Assembly: GCA_016839385.1 (NCBI GenBank)
Contig: JAEOUK010000686.1
Span: 1 to 9,182, forward strand
Origin: Promethearchaeota archaeon
GTDB lineage: Archaea; Asgardarchaeota; Lokiarchaeia; Sigynarchaeales; MK-D1
Reading direction: 5' to 3'
Length of the DNA: 9,182 bases
Shown: piece after piece, positions 1-6,703 of the stretch
Layout: the number at the start of each line of letters is the position of its first letter
Position numbering within the stretch: the first letter of the stretch is position 1
Notes under the pieces: model-generated
The model's database searches: none
The model's input: only the letters and a program-made list of their open reading frames with translations
Told to the model about the DNA's origin: nothing
Made by a program: the position numbers and the translations under genes

Positions 1-1
1 C

Positions 2-1855
2 ATTGAATTTAAGCCTGATATTACTTTAGCAGTAGACAGTATTCTTAGTAAATATGTGTTAAACTCATTTATTGCGAAGAATAAACAAGATTTCTTGTTG
101 GTGCACGATTTAATTAAGAGAACAGGAGCCAAATGCAATGTATATCAACCCTTCGCTAAAGATATTCGGGATTACAAACCAATTGATAAGGAAGAAGGTG
201 TTTTCGGATATTTGTCTAATTTCATCACACCTTTATCGAACCATGATGAAGTTAAAAAAGTTCTAGTATCTATCTGCAGAAATACTGTACTAGTAAATGA
301 CCGAAGCATTGGATATGATTTCATTAGTCAACATGATCATAAAGGGCGTGTTGTAGCGCTAGATGGAACAGTAATTCGATCTTATGAATATGTATTGGAA
401 TCTCGCGCGTCTGAGTCAAAAAAAACGTATTCTAACCCAATTGAGCAAAAACGCGAAGTAAAGAAACTTCAAGATCAAATAATGGAAAACCGTAAGAAAC
501 TCGAAGAATTTCGACAACAGAAAGGTAAGTTGGAGAAAGCATTAGACCTTCTTCATGAGAGGCTTCAAAAGATTAATACTATTACGTTCAATTATAAAAA
601 ATTAACAATTACGATCAATAAAAAAGATGATTTATTAAAGAAAAAAGCAAGTTTGACTGAGCAAAATAGCTTCTTGAATAATGAATTAATTTCAGTTCAA
701 GCTGAAATCGAAGCTGTACAAAAGAAATTCCCTAAGAATTTTGATGAAATGGATAAATTTATTGATGAATTTCAAAACAATGTTGCTGATCTAGATTCTA
801 AAATTGAAGTATTAAATTCTACTCTAACAAGCAAAGCTAAAGAAGAGAATAGAGTCAGCTTAAATATTGAAAATTATGGAGCAGATCTAGAAAAGCACTC
901 GGAGAAATTAGCAAAATTTGAAGAAGAATTGAAAGCTGGAAATGCTCGATTTCTCCAATTAATCAACGAATTAGGAAAATTACGAGATGAAATCGATACT
1001 CTCACAATGGAACAGCAAAAATTGAGCAATAATATCCTAAAAGTTCAAGATGTGATACAAACAGAGCAAAATTCGTTGAACTCTATTATGCAAGCTATTG
1101 ATCGGGTTCAAATTAAGATAGAATATGCAAATGCACAAATCTATGACAAAAGACAAATTATTGAAAATATAACTATTGAAGTGTCTGAGCTCGGAGAAAA
1201 CTATCAAGAGCGTCCAATAGAAGAAGTAGATAATGATCTTCGAGTAGTATATGAGAAACTTCGAGAATATTATGATGTCACAGATCAAATTTTAAAGCGA
1301 AAAAAAGAATTGGAAGCACAATTAGTTCGAAGTGCTCAAAAAAAATCAGAAGTAGAAATAGAAGTCAATGAAGCGAAAAAATCCGCTGAAGTCTTACAGG
1401 AGGAATATTTCTCCTTATTTCAAGAGCATCTCCAAAGCATTCAAAGTAACATAAATCAACGATTTCAGAAAATTGGGATCAATCGAAAAGGATTGCTCTC
1501 ATTTTCAGATGATTTTGAGAATTTAGGAGTGGAAATTCATGTGCAATTTGAGGATACATCAAGAAGATTATCCTCTCTAAGTGGAGGAGAACAGACTCTA
1601 TTTGCAATTTCACTGATGTTAACACTGCAAAACCTAAATCCTTCTCCTTTATGTATTTTTGATGAGGCTCAAATGTTTCTAGATAAAAGTAATACTGAAA
1701 ACGTATCTAAATTGATTAAAGATGTAACTGAAAGTGGGGTGCAATTCATAATGATAACTCCGAATGCTGCAAGTAGTTTGTTAGAACTCGCAGATAGCGT
1801 ACTTGGTATAGCGAAAAATGGTCCAGAAGAAGTATCAACGGTAATTCCCTTATGA
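2..1855 (+). CDS. smc: SMC family ATPase, C-terminal half (5'-partial)
   Basis: ATPase subunit of an SMC complex that organises and segregates chromosomal DNA. The frame is open from base 2 and enters from outside the window; the GTG at 56 lies inside the hinge domain and is not a real start. Visible order: second part of the hinge (about 2-415, with NTVLVND and RVVALDGT typical of SMC hinges), a long Glu/Lys/Gln-rich coiled coil of about 350 residues (about 420-1480), then the C-terminal ATPase lobe. The lobe has the ABC signature LSGGEQ (1577-1594), Walker B ending in Asp-Glu (1661-1666) and D-loop LDKSN (1679-1693). Where canonical SMC and ABC heads have a His (ITHR), this protein reads ITPN (1754-1765), as I recall for Smc5/Smc6 heads. 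The hinge also lacks the usual Gly-rich GG motif. The stop overlaps the kleisin start (ATGA). Walker A is off-window. SMC identity is secure; subfamily is inference. Rad50 is unlikely because there is a globular hinge and no CxxC zinc hook. Confidence 0.93.
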   Translation: MEFKPDITLAVDSILSKYVLNSFIAKNKQDFLLVHDLIKRTGAKCNVYQPFAKDIRDYKPIDKEEGVFGYLSNFITPLSNHDEVKKVLVSICRNTVLVNDRSIGYDFISQHDHKGRVVALDGTVIRSYEYVLESRASESKKTYSNPIEQKREVKKLQDQIMENRKKLEEFRQQKGKLEKALDLLHERLQKINTITFNYKKLTITINKKDDLLKKKASLTEQNSFLNNELISVQAEIEAVQKKFPKNFDEMDKFIDEFQNNVADLDSKIEVLNSTLTSKAKEENRVSLNIENYGADLEKHSEKLAKFEEELKAGNARFLQLINELGKLRDEIDTLTMEQQKLSNNILKVQDVIQTEQNSLNSIMQAIDRVQIKIEYANAQIYDKRQIIENITIEVSELGENYQERPIEEVDNDLRVVYEKLREYYDVTDQILKRKKELEAQLVRSAQKKSEVEIEVNEAKKSAEVLQEEYFSLFQEHLQSIQSNINQRFQKIGINRKGLLSFSDDFENLGVEIHVQFEDTSRRLSSLSGGEQTLFAISLMLTLQNLNPSPLCIFDEAQMFLDKSNTENVSKLIKDVTESGVQFIMITPNAASSLLELADSVLGIAKNGPEEVSTVIPL

Positions 1856-2568
1856 AGAATCCTCCATTTGAAGAAAAAGAAAGTGAAAATGTCCCGACAT
1901 TAAAAACTTTGAATGATGTGAAGGTATATCTTCAGAAATTAAAAGTGGATATTCGATCAGGAAGTCTTTCTGCACAGGATATTGACTTTATTCCCATCTT
2001 TCTTGCTATTCAGCAAATTGTAGATGCTGAAAATCTGCGAAATTTGGTCTCAGAATTTCAAAATTCTTCTGATTTATTTGCCAGGAAAATTCAGGACATT
2101 AGAATGTATATTTCAAGTATTGGGGGAGAAGAAGAATTTGAGAACTATGTAAAAGTGCACTCACTTGATTCTCTAAATAGTTTGATGCAAGAACTTTTCA
2201 ATCCTCCTCTTATAATTGAAGAGATAGATTTGGAAACTATTGTTTCTTCTTTTACCAGATTAACGAATAGAAAGAAATTTTTGACTATAGAATTTCCAGA
2301 TTTTTCAGATGTTGAAAGAAACGGATCTGCCGAAGATTTTGATGGATTGATTGATGAAGTGCATTTTGAGCGCGATATTCAGATCTTTCAGCATTTCTTA
2401 ATGCCTCAACTTCCAAAATCTTTACCAGATTTATTAAAAAGCGCTCCAAATGATGGTGTGAGGTATAATTATTTTGTATATTGTTTGTACTTAATCCAAA
2501 GAAAGGTTATTGTGTTTAATAAAAAAACAAATGAATTACACCCCTATACAACTGAGGTAGACAAATGA
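1852..2568 (+). CDS. scpA: Kleisin subunit of SMC complex (ScpA-like)
   Basis: Probable kleisin, the protein that bridges the two SMC heads and carries the KITE subunit. The 238-aa product is close to the usual ScpA length (about 230-280). Residues 38-88 form a helical N-terminal region (DIDFIPIF, then LVSEFQ, ending in KIQDIRMYI) resembling the ScpA helices that bind the SMC neck. The middle (about 90-175) is acidic and variable, as kleisin linkers are. Residues 176-232 fit a C-terminal winged helix (FLMPQLPKSL, then YFVYCLYLIQRKVIVFNKK) that would contact the SMC cap. The start ATG overlaps the SMC stop as ATGA with no Shine-Dalgarno sequence, so translation is probably coupled. The assignment rests on the helix pattern plus gene order SMC-kleisin-KITE; primary-sequence similarity is weak, and automatic annotation could well call it hypothetical. 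Confidence 0.72.
   Translation: MKNPPFEEKESENVPTLKTLNDVKVYLQKLKVDIRSGSLSAQDIDFIPIFLAIQQIVDAENLRNLVSEFQNSSDLFARKIQDIRMYISSIGGEEEFENYVKVHSLDSLNSLMQELFNPPLIIEEIDLETIVSSFTRLTNRKKFLTIEFPDFSDVERNGSAEDFDGLIDEVHFERDIQIFQHFLMPQLPKSLPDLLKSAPNDGVRYNYFVYCLYLIQRKVIVFNKKTNELHPYTTEVDK
2554..2558 (+). promoter_or_regulatory. Shine-Dalgarno site of the KITE gene
   Basis: GAGGT lies 6 nt before the ATG at 2565, inside the last codons of the kleisin gene. It matches the anti-Shine-Dalgarno core and fixes the start of the third operon gene, in contrast to the upstream gene, which has none. The cell therefore uses both Shine-Dalgarno-dependent initiation and initiation without it. Confidence 0.7.
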
Positions 2569-3083
2569 ACGAAGCCCAATTACTAATGTTTTTACTATCT
2601 CGAAAGAAAAATGAATCCACTATTGGTGCAACTAGAGATGAAATTTGTGCACAACTCGGATTCACAGATAAAAATGCAGATTACAAATTTTGGAATTTAT
2701 TAAGTGGATTAAATAAATCTCTTTTTCCATTAGGTGTAGTTACAAAGTTTAATCCAGTAAATTCGCATTGGTTTCTGGGTTTTCAAGATAAAATGGAACA
2801 TGATTTTGGTAAAAGTACTCACATTCTCGTTCCCCGACTTGCAGCGCTTTTATTTACCATTCTTATATTGTATGTGAGTAAATCCTCTCATATCACCGTA
2901 AAGAAAATACAAGAAATCCGTAATAAACAAGATATAAGTAAAGATCTCCAAGAATTGGAGAAATTGGGATATATCTTAATAAATGAGGAGATTGTAAGCT
3001 TAACCCCAAAAGTGTTTTATTATATCAATGTTGAAGAGTTAATCGATAAAATCAAAGAATTAAAAAATTTAGAAGAAAATTAG
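2565..3083 (+). CDS. scpB: KITE / ScpB-like winged-helix subunit of SMC complex
   Basis: Probable KITE (tandem winged-helix) protein that dimerises and binds the kleisin linker; ScpB in bacteria and many archaea, Nse1/Nse3 in eukaryotic Smc5/6. The 172-aa product has a first winged-helix-like segment at residues 5-72 (ending in HWFLGF). A second lies at 86-155, where LVPRLAALLFTILILYVSKS, then ITVKKIQEIRN, then LEKLGYI follows the ScpB second-domain pattern (LSRAALETLAIIAY, ITRAEIEEIRG, LLERGLI). The segment around 92-104 is hydrophobic but is better read as the first helix of this domain than as a membrane span. It overlaps the kleisin stop by ATGA and has a good Shine-Dalgarno sequence. Identity rests on the second domain plus operon position. 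Confidence 0.7.
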   Translation: MNEAQLLMFLLSRKKNESTIGATRDEICAQLGFTDKNADYKFWNLLSGLNKSLFPLGVVTKFNPVNSHWFLGFQDKMEHDFGKSTHILVPRLAALLFTILILYVSKSSHITVKKIQEIRNKQDISKDLQELEKLGYILINEEIVSLTPKVFYYINVEELIDKIKELKNLEEN

Positions 3084-3091
3084 TGTTTTTT
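3062..3091. terminator. Bidirectional T-tract terminator region between convergent genes
   Basis: The + strand has T6 at 3086-3091, just after the KITE stop (TAG 3081-3083). The - strand has T6 (A6 at 3062-3067 on +) just past the malQ stop at 3090. Neither has a GC stem, which fits archaeal U-tract termination. The two convergent genes have only 6 bp between stops, so each terminator lies in or next to the other gene's last codons. Confidence 0.5.
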
Positions 3092-4649
3092 AAGTTCTCC
3101 CGTATGTTTCGGCCAAGAATTTCAACCATTTTGCCTTATTTTCATTCAAACCCAGCATTGGTGCTCTGTATACCCAATTTCCATCAGGAATACTTGGTAT
3201 ATTCATCCTAAATATCGCGGGTTGATTTAGAACATCTTGTAATGGAACAATAGCAACTATGGCAGTTGATTGATAGGCCATTTGGATGAGTTCTTCCGTT
3301 ATACCTCTCATTCCATGGTTCAGATAGGTACTAAAATATTGTTTTTCCCCATCTGTTGCATCTTCTTGCCACCATCCCAGAGTTGTATTATTATCATGAG
3401 TTCCAGTATATACAAAATTTAATGGACTCTTGAAATTAAAGGGAAGATTATGACTGGTAGTATCGCCAGTGAATGCGAACTGGAGTACATACATCCCTGG
3501 AAAGTCGTATTTTAATCGGAGTTTTTCCACTTCAGAAGTTATAATACCTAAATTTTCTGCTAATATTTTCAGTTTTCCCAATTGTTTCTCTACTGCATTA
3601 AAAAGTGAAATACCAGGGCCTTTAACCCATTCTCCTTTAATTGCATTAGGAGCATCTCCTTTTACACGCCAATAAGCTTCAAATCCTCTAAAGTGATCGA
3701 CTCGAATCCAATCACATAATTCAATATATCTCTTAAAACGAGAAATCCACCATGAGTATTTGTGTTTTTTCAGTACTTCCCAATCATAGAGAGGATTACC
3801 CCAAAGTTGACCAGTCTTTGAAAAATAATCTGGAGGAACTCCTGCTTGGTATAGAAGAGAACCATCTTCCTTAAGTGTAAATAAGTCCCTGTGGACCCAC
3901 ACATCCGCAGAATCATGAGCTACAAATATTGGCATATCCCCAATAATTTGAATTCCATTATCGTGGGCATTCTTATGCAAATCATTCCATTGTTTCTGGA
4001 AAATCCACTGGACAAATTTAAGAAAATGAAGCTCACTGTCATTATGTTCTTTCCAAGATTGTAGTGCTTCTTCGTCACGATTTCGATATTTTGGATCCCA
4101 ATCTGACCATGATTTTAAATCATGAAATTGTTTCAATGAAAAATAGAGCACAAAATCATCTAACCAATATTTTTGTTCTTCACAGAATATCTCAAAATCT
4201 TGAACCAGAGTCTTGTTTTGAAAGATTTGTGAATCTTTATTTGTAAAAATATTATCATATGCAATCTGCAGGATACGATATTTTGCGATACGGACATTTC
4301 TATAGTTAATTCTTTCAGACATAGACCATTTAATTCGTTTGTTTTCATCTTCTAGGCAATTAATCGCTTCTTTCTTAGTGATTAATGATAATTTTACTAA
4401 TTCATCGGGAGAAATTAATAATGGGTTGCCAGCAAATGCTGAAATACATTGATAAGGAGAATCTAGATAACCTGTAGGTCCGAGAGGAAGCATTTGCCAG
4501 AAAGATTGCCCTGCACTTTTTAAATATTGAATAAAATCAAATGCAGCAGGTCCGAAATCTCCAATTCCATAAGGGGTCCATAGTGAAGTTGGATGAAGAA
4601 GTAAGCCTGCAGATCGTTTTAGAGAACTTATTGAATCAGAAGGTTGCAT
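3090..4649 (-). CDS. malQ: 4-alpha-glucanotransferase (amylomaltase, GH77)
   Basis: Transfers alpha-1,4-glucan segments between maltodextrin chains, releasing glucose; a cytosolic enzyme of glycogen/maltodextrin metabolism. The 519-aa product is full length for GH77 (usually about 500). N-terminal family signatures are present: GLLLHPTSL (15-23), YGIGDFG (27-33), SPYQCISAFAGNPLLIS (64-80). All three catalytic acids can be placed: nucleophile Asp318 in RVDHFRGF, acid/base Glu365 in ILAENLG (more often AEDLG in relatives), and Asp419 in TGTHDNNT. GDMPIFVAHDSADVW (237-251) and the C-terminal RMNIPSIPDGNW (481-492) also fit. There is no signal peptide. The ATG at 4649 lies only 14 residues before the first conserved block, so this start is sensible; it has no Shine-Dalgarno sequence. 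No other sugar genes are in view. Confidence 0.97.
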   Translation of the reverse strand: MQPSDSISSLKRSAGLLLHPTSLWTPYGIGDFGPAAFDFIQYLKSAGQSFWQMLPLGPTGYLDSPYQCISAFAGNPLLISPDELVKLSLITKKEAINCLEDENKRIKWSMSERINYRNVRIAKYRILQIAYDNIFTNKDSQIFQNKTLVQDFEIFCEEQKYWLDDFVLYFSLKQFHDLKSWSDWDPKYRNRDEEALQSWKEHNDSELHFLKFVQWIFQKQWNDLHKNAHDNGIQIIGDMPIFVAHDSADVWVHRDLFTLKEDGSLLYQAGVPPDYFSKTGQLWGNPLYDWEVLKKHKYSWWISRFKRYIELCDWIRVDHFRGFEAYWRVKGDAPNAIKGEWVKGPGISLFNAVEKQLGKLKILAENLGIITSEVEKLRLKYDFPGMYVLQFAFTGDTTSHNLPFNFKSPLNFVYTGTHDNNTTLGWWQEDATDGEKQYFSTYLNHGMRGITEELIQMAYQSTAIVAIVPLQDVLNQPAIFRMNIPSIPDGNWVYRAPMLGLNENKAKWLKFLAETYGRT

Positions 4650-4675
4650 TAGTGATTTAATTTGTAATAAGTAAG

Positions 4676-4681
4676 AAAAAA
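4676..4681 (-). terminator. Possible T-tract terminator downstream of the RHH gene
   Basis: A6 on the + strand reads as T6 on the - strand, with a further short T-run just beyond it. It lies after the RHH gene and its open extension, and before malQ. It could end the RHH transcript and leave malQ with its own promoter. I see no convincing TATA box at the expected spacing before malQ, so co-transcription is also possible. Confidence 0.25.
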
Positions 4682-4697
4682 GCGTTGTGGCTGGGAT

Positions 4698-4817
4698 TTA
4701 GAAAGTAGGAGTTTGAATTATAAGGTGATTAAAATAATAATGATCAAGTTTTTCTTGTTCTAAATCAGGTTCAAGGGATTTATACACATATTGTTCATAA
4801 TTCCTCTCAAATTCTTA
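4698..4817 (-). other. In-frame open extension beyond the RHH stop codon (38 codons)
   Basis: Immediately after the TAA of the RHH gene (4815-4817) the same frame stays open for 38 codons, to a second TAA at 4698-4700. The encoded peptide begins EFERNYEQYV and ends LIIQTPTF. It is charged and looks protein-like rather than like AT-rich spacer. Either the ancestral RHH protein was longer and an in-frame stop arose (or is a sequencing error), or the open frame is chance. There is no ATG near its beginning, so it is not an independent gene. Confidence 0.35.
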
Positions 4818-5414
4818 ATTTTCCCGAGTTTGATCTCTATTTAGCTTAGATTGGGTATGAGGCAAGTTATGATTAATTAAATCTTCAGTCCATTCATTTG
4901 GGCAGTTTTTATGTGTTATTATTCTGTAGATCATAGAATATACCAGAGATTTCTCTCCAAATGATTTTGGAATAAGTATTAATGAAGTATCCTCAGATAT
5001 TCTCTTGTATCCAAGCTTAAACCATCCCAGTTTCTCAATAAGTTTAAAGATACTATAGTAATCATCTCGATGAATTCCCATATTATTCGAGATGTTGTTA
5101 ATATATCCACCTAACTTTTCTCCTAATTCCAACCGTGCCCTGAATCTATCTTTAGCTGGTATTCGCGCGATTAGATTAAATACTTCATCAATTAGTTTGT
5201 CAGGATACATGATTAGATTTTGGTTATCATAATCAATTTTTGTGAACTTGTCAGTAATTGTGAAGATGTCTGATAAGTACAAGTACCTTTTAGCAACTTC
5301 TGAAACTTTCATGTGCCGTTCATGAGCAATATACTGAAGTCGCTTTTTCAAAGATTCAGGTATACGAATTGTCAAAACACTAGTATTTTCGTTCTCGAGA
5401 TTTGAATATGGCAT
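4815..5414 (-). CDS. Ribbon-helix-helix DNA-binding protein with unknown C-terminal domain
   Basis: Likely transcriptional regulator. Residues 12-47 form a clear RHH (MetJ/Arc) fold: beta strand SVLTIRIP, helix A ESLKKRLQYIAHERHM, turn and helix B KVSEVAKRYLYL. RHH proteins bind DNA as dimers, inserting the strand into the major groove. Residues 55-170 form a separate mixed domain I do not recognise, with LGEKLGGYINNI (97-108), RDDYYSIFKLIEKLGWFKLG (116-135) and LILIPKSFGEKSLVYSMIYR (145-164); it may bind a ligand or mediate oligomerisation. The ATG has no Shine-Dalgarno sequence; a TATA-like box 36 nt upstream suggests a short or absent leader. Two copies of a 9-mer flank that box and could be its own operators. 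The frame continues open past the stop. The target is unknown; malQ is the next gene downstream on the same strand. Confidence 0.8.
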   Translation of the reverse strand: MPYSNLENENTSVLTIRIPESLKKRLQYIAHERHMKVSEVAKRYLYLSDIFTITDKFTKIDYDNQNLIMYPDKLIDEVFNLIARIPAKDRFRARLELGEKLGGYINNISNNMGIHRDDYYSIFKLIEKLGWFKLGYKRISEDTSLILIPKSFGEKSLVYSMIYRIITHKNCPNEWTEDLINHNLPHTQSKLNRDQTREN

Positions 5415-5428
5415 TGTTATTACAATCT

Positions 5429-5465
5429 ATACATTGATGTGATTTGTTTTAAATGAATACATTGA
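5429..5465 (-). promoter_or_regulatory. Pair of identical 9-mers flanking the RHH promoter (candidate operators)
   Basis: The 9-mer ATACATTGA (+ strand; TCAATGTAT on the gene strand) occurs at 5429-5437 and again at 5457-5465, starts 28 bp apart, on either side of the TATA-like box. Tandem sites straddling the promoter are a typical layout for RHH autorepressors, so self-regulation is a reasonable inference. No footprint is known. Confidence 0.4.
5447..5454 (-). promoter_or_regulatory. TATA-like box of the RHH gene
   Basis: ATTTAAAA on the - strand, about 36 nt from the ATG. With the usual archaeal TATA-to-start distance of about 26 nt, transcription would begin about 10 nt before the ATG, giving a very short leader. 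This fits the lack of a Shine-Dalgarno sequence. Confidence 0.45.
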
Positions 5466-5656
5466 CATACAATTCAATTGCACATTTAAATAAATGATTA
5501 ATCAAATGTTATAAAAACGGTCATTGTTACTTAAAAGAGATTTAATGTCGTTTAAAAGAAGATGGCATTTTGAGATTACAGGAATGAAAAAAATCATCTT
5601 TCAAGATAATAATAAATTAAGAATATATGACTGTTGAAAGAACAAAAATATATAAT

Positions 5657-5674
5657 AAAAAAAGCAATTTTTTT
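5657..5674 (-). terminator. A/T stem and T-tract terminator of the ArsR-like gene
   Basis: On the - strand an A7 run, TTGC and a T7 run follow one another about 70-90 nt past the ArsR-like stop, then more T-rich sequence. The 7-bp A/T stem and U-tract would suit archaeal or weak intrinsic termination. Confidence 0.4.
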
Positions 5675-5744
5675 CTCTAGCAAATGGACTCTTTTGTAAT
5701 CTGATAGTAATTTTTTTTCATGGAATTCGATGAATTCTAAATGA

Positions 5745-6071
5745 TTAATCTAATTCGATGACGATTCGATCGATGGTGACTTCACAGATCTTTCGAACCC
5801 CATGACCACCTGGTTCATAACGACTTTTAACAAGTCCAACTTTTTGTAATTGTTGAATCTGAGCACTAACATTTGCCTCAGTTTGATTTAACCTTGCTGC
5901 TAATCTGGAAACATCTAATGGCTCCTTTCGGAGGATTTTGATAATTTCTCTGCGAGTTTCACTCTTAAGAGCAGAAGCTACTCCCTCTACAGGCTTTCCA
6001 GAGATAGTTAGAGTACGGGAACCATCTGTTTCAATGATGGTATCTTGATAATTTTGCTCAATTTGTGCCAT
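5745..6071 (-). CDS. ArsR-like winged-helix transcriptional regulator
   Basis: Small 108-aa DNA-binding protein. Residues 27-87 form an ArsR-type winged helix: VEGVASALKSETRREIIKIL (helix 1-2), PLDVSRLAARLNQTEANVSA (helix-turn-helix with recognition helix at about 62-75), QIQQLQKVGLVKSRY (helix into wing), then a GGHGVRK wing loop and a C-terminal strand CEVTIDRIVIELD. There is a single Cys (96) and no CxC metal motif, so a metal-sensing role is not supported. The start is well supported: GAGGT lies 8 nt upstream of the ATG. It stands alone between two long intergenic regions, suggesting a dedicated transcript. Its target is unknown; the palindrome GATTAATC overlaps its stop codon and recurs near its neighbours. 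Confidence 0.85.
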   Translation of the reverse strand: MAQIEQNYQDTIIETDGSRTLTISGKPVEGVASALKSETRREIIKILRKEPLDVSRLAARLNQTEANVSAQIQQLQKVGLVKSRYEPGGHGVRKICEVTIDRIVIELD

Positions 6072-6079
6072 TTGCTTTA

Positions 6080-6084
6080 ACCTC
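6080..6084 (-). promoter_or_regulatory. Shine-Dalgarno site of the ArsR-like gene
   Basis: GAGGT on the - strand with 8 nt between it and the ATG at 6071. It fixes the start and implies a leader, so the promoter must lie beyond about 6100. TATA-like candidates are AATATTAA near 6112-6119 and a weaker TA-rich stretch near 6166-6176. Confidence 0.65.
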
Positions 6085-6225
6085 GTTTTTTGGTAATTTT
6101 AATAATGCCTTATTAATATTGGGCGATAATCATAACGATATAATTCGGGTTGAAATAATTCTTCCCTATAATATAGATCGAATGAGCCTTTTTAATTCTA
6201 CAATATAATCTGATTTAACTAGATA

Positions 6226-6250
6226 GACAGTTATACAAATTTCAACTGTC
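6226..6250. repeat. Inverted repeat, 7-bp arms, 11-nt loop
   Basis: GACAGTT (6226-6232) and AACTGTC (6244-6250) are perfect reverse complements. The centre-to-centre distance of 18 bp is plausible for a dimeric regulator, or it may form an RNA hairpin if transcribed. It lies about 155 bp upstream of the ArsR-like start. Confidence 0.5.
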
Positions 6251-6374
6251 ATACTTCGTATTCATTAAATTACATTGTATACTTATGCTAGAAAAAAATT
6301 TGTAAATATAAATAATTGCCAAAGTTGTTGAAAATTACATTTTGAGGATAATATGAATATGATATGATGTAAAC

Positions 6375-6386
6375 TTTGTATACAAA
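6375..6386. repeat. Perfect 12-bp palindrome TTTGTATACAAA
   Basis: An exact twofold-symmetric 12-mer in the middle of the long divergent region. The core TTGTATAC is repeated at 6275-6282, 101 bp away. It could be a regulator half-site pair; function unknown. Confidence 0.5.
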
Positions 6387-6703
6387 TGATCCGAATCGTA
6401 GCTAAATTTCGAACCAATTCTTATTAATCCCTAGACGTTTATTTTTACAAATCAAATGTAATATATTCTAATTCAATGGGATTTTGTTTAATTAATTACA
6501 ATTCTAAAAGAAAGATCTATTATCAATAATAATAAATCTCATTCAATCAAAGAGAGTGAAAATATTCTAACTTTTTCTACGTTTAAGATACTAAATTTCT
6601 TTTGCTTATTGTTCTTTTGATGAATTCAAAGACTTTTTATGAATAAAACGCGTTATGTATGATAGATTAATCATTCGTTAAGCATGATGGCGGATGTTTC
6701 CTG

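Larger units (their letters stand above)
5415..5744. other. Intergenic region between RHH and ArsR-like genes
   Basis: 330 bp without a convincing gene. It holds the RHH promoter and 9-mer pair (5429-5465), a + strand TATA-like stretch ATTTAAATAAAT (5484-5495), the perfect palindrome TGATTAATCA (5495-5504), the ArsR-gene terminator candidate (5657-5674) and two EcoRI-type hexamers, GAATTC, 9 bp apart (5723, 5732). The 10-mer AATTCGATGA at 5724 recurs at 5752, in the last codons of the ArsR-like gene. Confidence 0.6.

Noticed and set aside
56..58. GTG at 56 as the start of a short SMC-like protein
   Set aside because: The frame is open to the window edge and the GTG is inside the hinge domain; it is an internal Val.
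2..3083. Wadjet (JetABCD) or MukBEF-type anti-plasmid SMC system
   Set aside because: Gene order is SMC first, there is no JetD-like nuclease gene after the KITE gene, and the next gene is a convergent malQ. The small subunits look more like ScpA/ScpB.
3469..4348. Short ORFs of 60-68 codons on both strands within malQ
   Set aside because: They are shadows in other frames of a clear GH77 gene with all motifs in one frame.
5545..5637. 30-codon + strand ORF (MSFKRRWHFE start) downstream of a TATA-like stretch at 5484-5495
   Set aside because: Too short, no good ribosome site, no recognisable sequence; could be chance in AT-rich DNA.
6390..6425. GGTTCGAAAT on the - strand, resembling a tRNA T-arm
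   Set aside because: The flanking bases do not form the T-stem or an acceptor stem.
6610..6635. TTGATGA near 6617 as C box of a C/D box RNA
   Set aside because: The C box is imperfect and no D box (CTGA) or K-turn partner lies at suitable distance.
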